From NCBI GenBank assembly GCA_036874045.1, contig CM072338.1:20420501-20484500 (forward strand): a stretch of DNA of 64,000 nt. The letters are read 5' to 3'. The notes beneath the pieces are model-generated. The model did not search any database. It was not told the origin of the DNA and was given only the letters and a program-made list of their open reading frames with translations. Positions 61,401 to 64,000 of the stretch are shown here, piece by piece. Source of the stretch: Cymodocea nodosa. Taxonomy: Eukaryota; Streptophyta; Magnoliopsida; Alismatales; Cymodoceaceae. The position numbers and the translations under genes were made by a program. The number at the start of each line of letters is the position of its first letter. The stretch's first letter is position 1.

Positions 61401-64000
61401 AATGTTGGCCAAATGATTGTCAGGTTCCTCTACATGTATTTTTAGTTATTTTATGGATTTGATATGAAATGATCATTAATATCAATGCTCTACATGCATG
61501 TTATCCAAATTGACTAGAATTTACATGTCCATTGGAGGTGTTAGATAACACATAAGTGAATATGATTGATTGTCTTCCAACTAATGCTACAAATAATTTC
61601 AATTGGAGGCTTCACAATCAACTGAATCAAGGATTGTCATCAACTACACGTTTTGATTGGTAAAAATAGATTGAAAAGATTTAGAAGAGAACTTGGAAGC
61701 TAAACCCCAAAAGTTGGAAAATGAAGAAGAAATGCAGATTAGCATTTGATTAATTAAAGAACAAAAATAACAAGTATTCTTAATAAGTATATTAAGTATC
61801 ATTCATTATTTTAAATTGCATTGAAACTTTTCTGTGACTTCGTTAGTCATGACTTATGTTTTAACACATACCATTGCATTTCTATGACTAATATTTTGAA
61901 GTTATTTATTTCATTAATTCAAGTTAAAATTTGAGATGATGCCAACAGATTTCCTTCAAAATCTGTTGATAAGCTCAAACACCTAGATTACAATTACTTT
62001 TGCTAAGTAGTAGCATCCTGAAAGTTGATTGACAAAAAATCATTTTCTTGTACTTTTCAACTCATGTAAATTCCCTTTCACTTGAAGTACACTTTAATGC
62101 AAAATTTTGTGCAACAGTAGATCTAAATTGTCAAATAGAAGGCATCAAATTATAAAAGGCATTGTATACTTACTCTGGTAGCATAAACATGTCAACCTTG
62201 TAATCCGAAAATTTTACATTTTTTCTTATGAGTTGTGGGTTAGGATGCTCAACACAAACTAACACCATTAAAACCTTTAAAATTATAACATACTACCGAG
62301 GCTTCACTGCTTAGTCTTTGCAATAAAAAAGAAAGTAGTCAAAATGGGAATCGTCAATAAGCAATCAATTTTATGGCAAAAAAGTAAAGGTAATTAAAGG
62401 GAGGACAGCTAAAGGGAGTACGGTACCTTGAGAAACATCCCATATGGTAAATGATGAGCCTTCTATTGAACTAGATGCCAACAATGTAGGGAAAAAGTTA
62501 AGGAAGCTTTTTTATTTTTATACAGATATAATTCAAGCTTCTATAAGACCTATTACAAAGCTATGATTTGCCTGATATATCCATATCATAGATGCGTATC
62601 ATGTGTGGCACTCAAATAACATACATTCTCATATTAGTTATGACTTTAGCTATCATTACGTATTTTTGTGACCTATATCTATGGTACATAAATACATCTA
62701 CCAACCATCCATTCCTATGCCAATAAGATACGTTACAAATAAGGTTATGAAATATGTACCCATACATATTTGGATGGCTAGTATTTTTTATGTATTACCA
62801 TTTTATATTTTTCTAGATTTCAACTAGTGTAAATGAGTAGCATAAGATGTATTTATAGCCCTCTTGAAGTAAATGTGCATATGTATCTCTCTCTAAGGAA
62901 GTGCTAATCACAAATAACAATAGTCAACCTTTCTCTTTCTTTCCCTCTATATAGATTTAGTTGTATTCATATCTATGTCATGTATTTGTATTATTTAAAG
63001 TGATACTTGCATCTGTATTTGTATTACCAAATTTGAAAATTCAACTTATTTGTATCTGTACCTATATTGGGGCATTGCAAGAAGTTGGTAGAGAAGAAAA
63101 ATAAGATAAGAGAAGAAATTCAATGCAAAAACATGTGGATTGGATATCTTCCATCAGGACTCCAACTGAGGGAGGTGATTTTTTCATGTGGATAAGGATG
63201 TCGAAAGAGATCAACTAAAGTCCAACGAACCCCAGACCCTCTTGAAATTGTACCAACTAGTGAGGAAGCTACAGATCTTACTGTGGCTGCATTGCCAGGA
63301 TAAGATGCAGACCAAATGCAAATTCCTTGCCTGAATGACAGAGAGAAAGAGAGAAATTTGAAGGTTAAAAATTGTAAGAAAATTTTAGATTAAATTAAAT
63401 AAGTGAGAACAATATCTGTCAGAGGAAAGAATAAAAAGTGATACTCGCATGCAACAGCAAGTGTTCTTCCACTCTTTGACCTCCAGTCAAGTGCTGTGAC
63501 GTTCCCTAGAGACTCACTTGTCAAAATGCTAGGATCTTTGCAATCTAAGTCCAAAATGAAAGTACCACATTAGGCAAAGTCAGTATGCTTAACATATCCA
63601 CTAGTAAACACTTATACTGAAACCAAACCTGACTCATCGTAATCACATATTGTAACCTGGTTAGGACTGGAGATAAATGCAAATAAATGTTTATGAGGGT
63701 GCCAGCTTACTCCTTGAACATCAACTTTTGCAAATGGTTTACCCTGAATGTAAAAAATGGTGAAAATTGACAGAAGGTAAGGGACAATTCACATAGCCTT
63801 TTGTACATTGCAAGGACAATGTTCGCCACTTAACTTGTAAGGTAAAAGTAAGCATTTATGACTGAAGAATGATAAAATATCTGGCCAGGGAATGGTATCC
63901 TATGTTAAAGGTCAGAGACAAACAATCCAAAGTGGACCATCTGACCTTGTGGAAATAATGACAAAACTCCTTTTACTTCATGCCATTTCAGGTGCATCAT
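52499..64000 (-). CDS. Aladin nucleoporin (AAAS homologue), partial at window edge
   Basis: Visible exons are complement(52499..52561, 52632..52719, 52799..52936, 55401..55449, 57779..57878, 58427..58502, 58592..58679, 62427..62485, 63148..63330, 63445..63544, 63629..63743), encoding the C-terminal 352 residues in one continuous frame. The N-terminus lies beyond 64,000. WD40-type segments are clear: LSWSPDGR, FTIWDVSQG, LKWSPMGDYFFTA, FYLWETSTWNSEHWSS and EKIAWDASGERLAVSYKGG. The ending, GPLLSVCWSSGWCCTYPLLFRS, is diagnostic of plant Aladin. Aladin is a beta-propeller protein of the nuclear pore complex, anchored near NDC1 in animals. All introns are GT-AG except the one between 63148 and 62485, which is an AT-AC U12 type. 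Long introns carry transposon remains. An exon at about 63,955-64,000 is likely but its boundary is unclear. Confidence 0.92.
53260..54900 (-). mobile_element. Decayed Ty3/gypsy retrotransposon fragment
   Basis: On the minus strand, from high to low coordinates, pieces appear in gypsy order: reverse transcriptase (a YLGHIVSGCGVKVNSEKV segment at about 54,710-54,650), the RT-RNase H linker (LRSFLG and YYRRFLLDYSK near 54,570), an integrase core remnant near 53,740 (FVEGLP-like sequence followed by KG.FVILVGVDKYIKYA) and an integrase C-terminal end near 53,300 (LLTYVPHTTRVKAMDQEL). Stops and frameshifts are frequent. No LTRs were recognised. It lies in an Aladin intron in the same orientation. 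Confidence 0.75.
56000..57148 (+). mobile_element. LINE 3' end remnant
   Basis: Plus-strand translation near 56,770-56,850 gives a segment ending ARQLERNNRIFDTCPMMRHF, like the W..RN.RIF end of the zf-RVT domain in plant L1 elements. It is followed by about 250 bases of non-coding sequence and a short A-rich tail (tgctcaaaaaaata at about 57,138-57,151), as expected of a retroposed LINE end. The 5' limit is unclear. It lies antisense to Aladin. Confidence 0.6.
56101..56550 (+). repeat. Nested tandem duplications (56 bp and 199 bp)
   Basis: The segment tgttcctctgaaccagagga recurs at 56,102 and 56,158 (56-base period). Then a unit starting ttcctctgaaccagagg at about 56,160 is repeated at about 56,359 (199-base period), with high similarity through gcttgtttagatag, gatatggttgat and gagaaaaacagtttc. 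They lie just upstream of the LINE zf-RVT remnant, so they probably arose inside the LINE copy. Confidence 0.8.
59195..59860 (+). mobile_element. Decayed Ty1/copia RT-RNase H fragment
   Basis: Plus-strand pieces match the end of a copia polyprotein: a DVSFAIKLLS.FMHEP segment (about 59,230), SYFTWVSDNLV near 59,440, then YNNQAAIFLSNNPTFHE.TKHIEEECHYIRN at about 59,610-59,705 (the RNase H DNQAAI and HERTKHIE motifs) and QLANIFTK-like sequence at about 59,755. Stops interrupt every frame. A putative 3' LTR may start near 59,857 (tgttagtattgc) after a purine-rich stretch. It is antisense to Aladin, in the 3.7 kb intron between 58,680 and 62,426. Confidence 0.75.
59861..62426. other. Rest of the large Aladin intron, no gene
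   Basis: AT-rich intronic DNA after the copia remnant. A less AT-rich segment at about 61,010-61,240 looks repeat-derived but I could not assign it. No coding frame of note. Confidence 0.45.
62486..63147 (-). other. U12-type AT-AC intron of the Aladin gene
   Basis: On the minus strand the exon ends GATGGAAG and the intron begins ATATCCAATCC. It ends with TTCCTTAAC (62,505-62,497), then CTTTTTCCCTAC-like sequence to the 3' boundary at 62,486. The branch adenosine is about 12 bases from the 3' splice site, and there is no U2-type polypyrimidine-AG. Joining these ends gives DGR|LLASSSIEGSSFTIWDV, which fits the WD repeat. The 5' site departs from the ATATCCTT consensus at positions 7 and 8. Confidence 0.8.

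Noticed and set aside
62486-63147. GT-AG splicing of the Aladin intron (donor at about 63,135, acceptor before 62,509)
   Set aside because: It would stay in frame but inserts about twelve residues (a PIH..FLNFFPT-like stretch) that do not fit the WD repeat; the AT-AC reading gives an exact join and an ideal branch site.
63955-64000. Next upstream Aladin exon
   Set aside because: An open segment reading LKWHEV.. on the minus strand looks plausible, but its donor phase does not fit the next exon with the best GT site, so no boundary is claimed.
1-64000. CRISPR arrays, bacterial operons or biosynthetic gene cluster
   Set aside because: No regularly spaced repeats with unique spacers and no functionally linked genes; the five genes belong to unrelated cellular processes of a plant nucleus.

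Overview
This is a plant nuclear genome window. It holds five multi-exon or long genes with canonical GT-AG introns, large AT-rich intergenic spaces, many microsatellites and degenerate retrotransposon and DNA-transposon remains. The GC-rich, single-intron SKS-like gene beside AT-rich, intron-rich genes, together with the protein types, suggests a monocot. This is an inference and I cannot name the species.

Layout: (1) 1-4.9 kb has no certain gene; a GC-richer patch at 2.03-2.48 kb and leader-like sequence at 3.2-4.9 kb precede a P-class PPR gene at 4,890-6,986 (+), the likely counterpart of Arabidopsis At4g19890. (2) 7-13.4 kb is gene-poor and rich in simple and degenerate repeats, including a T14-G32 homopolymer block and a short perfect hairpin. 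(3) 13,669-21,779 (+) is a nine-exon GAUT7-like pectin-synthesis protein, with a decayed antisense LINE in intron 3. (4) 23,989-25,782 (-) is a two-exon SKU5-similar/Bp10-type multicopper oxidase homologue whose trinuclear copper ligands appear largely lost. (5) 27,925-37,366 (-) is a 16-exon bifunctional PurK-PurE phosphoribosylaminoimidazole carboxylase (purine synthesis); its 4.2 kb intron 14 contains a 3.8 kb foldback element, and the gene is flanked by two inverted copies of an AT-rich repeat. (6) 41,857-42,094 (+) is a small VQ-motif (SIB1-like) gene broken by a one-base frameshift. (7) 44,657-48,430 (+) is a six-exon MYB-CC transcription factor (PHL7-like) with an Au-type SINE in its first coding intron. 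(8) 52,499 to beyond 64,000 (-) is the nucleoporin Aladin, cut by the right window edge. Its introns carry Ty3/gypsy, LINE and Ty1/copia remnants.

All exon chains were assembled by hand from splice sites, reading phase and remembered family sequence; the five spliced or long genes close in frame. The genes are unrelated housekeeping or regulatory loci and do not form a pathway cluster. The most interesting single observation is a U12-type AT-AC intron in the Aladin gene (63,147-62,486, minus strand), with a perfect TTCCTTAAC branch site. I found no CRISPR, operon-like or other obviously new multi-gene system.
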